From: Strigomonas culicis
Lineage: Eukaryota > Euglenozoa > Kinetoplastea > Trypanosomatida > Trypanosomatidae
Direction of reading: 5' to 3'
Assembly (NCBI GenBank): GCA_000482145.1
Contig: AUXH01000275.1
Span: 1-24,647, forward strand
DNA: 24,647 bases
The notes beneath the pieces are model-generated. The model did not search any database. It was not told the DNA's origin and saw only the letters and a list, made by a program, of their open reading frames with translations. Positions 24,244-24,647 of this stretch are shown one piece after another. The translations under genes were made by a program, and so were the position numbers. The first letter of the stretch is position 1. Each line of letters starts with the position of its first letter.

Positions 24244-24306
24244 AACTCGGGGTCGAGCCAAGCGCAAGTGCGGGACAGCGTGCTGCCCCGGCGGTGGGGG
24301 GTCAGC
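24244..24306 (-). other. GC-rich in-frame segment after the uS2 stop
   Basis: Twenty-one sense codons lie between the uS2 stop (24307-24309) and a second in-frame TAA (24241-24243). Base composition stays GC-rich and coding-like, unlike the AT-rich sequence that follows every other stop here. It could be a former C-terminal extension, a readthrough segment, or a structured 3' untranslated element. Confidence 0.4.
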
Positions 24307-24647
24307 TTACTGCTCCCACGCGTTGTCGGCGCGCTCCACCCAGCCGAGGCCGTTGTCGACCTCCGCGGCGGGGGCGGCCTCGGCGTTCTCGGCCTCCTGC
24401 TTGGACGCCTCTTCGGGGTCGCGGTAGATGAAGAGGTCCACCTTGACGTCCCAGGAGACGCTGCGCGGGATCGCGCCGCGCAGGCGCAGCACCTCGCGGG
24501 CCAGCAGCCAGTAGATCATGGCGATGGAGTTCACACCGCGGTTGTTGCACGGGATGGCAATGTCGACGTTCTTCAGGGGAGAGTCGGTGTTGCACAGCGC
24601 AATGACCGGGATGTTCACGAGCGCCGCCTCAGCGATGGCCTGGTGGT
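24307..24647 (-). CDS. RPSA: 40S ribosomal protein SA (uS2), 3' part
   Basis: The gene runs off the right edge, so only the last 112 codons are present and the start is not in the window. The visible part is highly conserved uS2: [27 protein letters not shown] and [14 protein letters not shown] in order, followed by [17 protein letters not shown] and the acidic, Ala-rich C-terminal tail ending in [11 protein letters not shown]. uS2 sits at the head-body junction of the 40S subunit and is needed for late 18S rRNA maturation, the same process in which NOB1 acts. Stop TAA. As the most upstream gene in this window it would be transcribed first. Confidence 0.96.
   Translation of the reverse strand, partial: HQAIAEAALVNIPVIALCNTDSPLKNVDIAIPCNNRGVNSIAMIYWLLAREVLRLRGAIPRSVSWDVKVDLFIYRDPEEASKQEAENAEAAPAAEVDNGLGWVERADNAWEQ

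Larger units (their letters stand above)
23910..24306. other. spacer between ribosomal protein SA and the CCDC81-type gene
   Basis: It contains the leader and splice signals of the CCDC81-type gene and the uS2 3' untranslated region, whose first 60 nt are unusually GC-rich (listed separately). No gene is seen. Confidence 0.65.

Noticed and set aside
1..24647. Search for tRNA, rRNA, snoRNA clusters, retroelements, CRISPR arrays or a strand-switch region
   Set aside because: No GC-rich cloverleaf-like block, reverse-transcriptase motif, regular spaced repeat or change of coding strand was seen; small snoRNAs cannot be excluded by eye.

Overview
This window looks like part of one polycistronic transcription unit from a trypanosomatid (kinetoplastid) nucleus. 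Fourteen protein genes, thirteen of them complete, all lie on the minus strand with no introns. They are GC-rich at third codon positions and separated by short AT-rich spacers. Most spacers carry, on the coding strand, a long polypyrimidine tract followed by the first AG a short way before the next ATG. That is the layout of spliced-leader trans-splicing coupled to polyadenylation. All three standard stop codons are used as terminators (8 TAA, 5 TAG, 1 TGA) and no reading frame needs a reassigned stop. The AT-rich, homopolymer-filled spacers differ from the GC-rich spacers of Leishmania or Crithidia and would suit a genus such as Angomonas, Strigomonas, Herpetomonas or Phytomonas. The genus cannot be fixed from this sequence alone.

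Transcription runs from right to left. From the right edge the order is: 40S ribosomal protein SA/uS2 (3' part only); a small protein with two CCDC81-type HU domains; a Pumilio-repeat protein with a glycine/arginine-rich N-terminus; the CK2 beta regulatory subunit; a basic protein of unknown function; an RsuA/RluB-type pseudouridine synthase-like protein; NOB1, the endonuclease that matures 18S rRNA; an unknown protein with a hydrophobic N-terminus; a mitochondrial gamma-carbonic anhydrase-like protein; a coiled-coil protein; CFAP58; an unknown membrane protein with an ER-retrieval-like tail; delta-tubulin; and a PSP1-domain protein at the left end.

The genes do not form a pathway, as expected for kinetoplastids. 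Two themes recur. One is ribosome and RNA biology (uS2, NOB1, the pseudouridine synthase-like protein, PUF, PSP1). The other is flagellum and basal body (delta-tubulin, CFAP58, perhaps the CCDC81-type protein). CDS starts were set at the first ATG downstream of the likely splice acceptor; several frames stay open further upstream, but only through non-ATG codons or unspliced leader.

The most interesting points are: (a) the pseudouridine synthase-like protein has eroded catalytic motifs; (b) the gamma-carbonic anhydrase-like protein lacks all three zinc-binding histidines; (c) the PUF protein keeps a UGU-type base-reading code in its last three recognisable repeats while the rest is divergent; (d) a GC-rich 63-nt segment stays open in frame between two stops after uS2; (e) a strong polypyrimidine tract and a small ORF sit unassigned between CK2 beta and PUF. 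I found no tRNA, rRNA, transposon, CRISPR array or new defence-like system.
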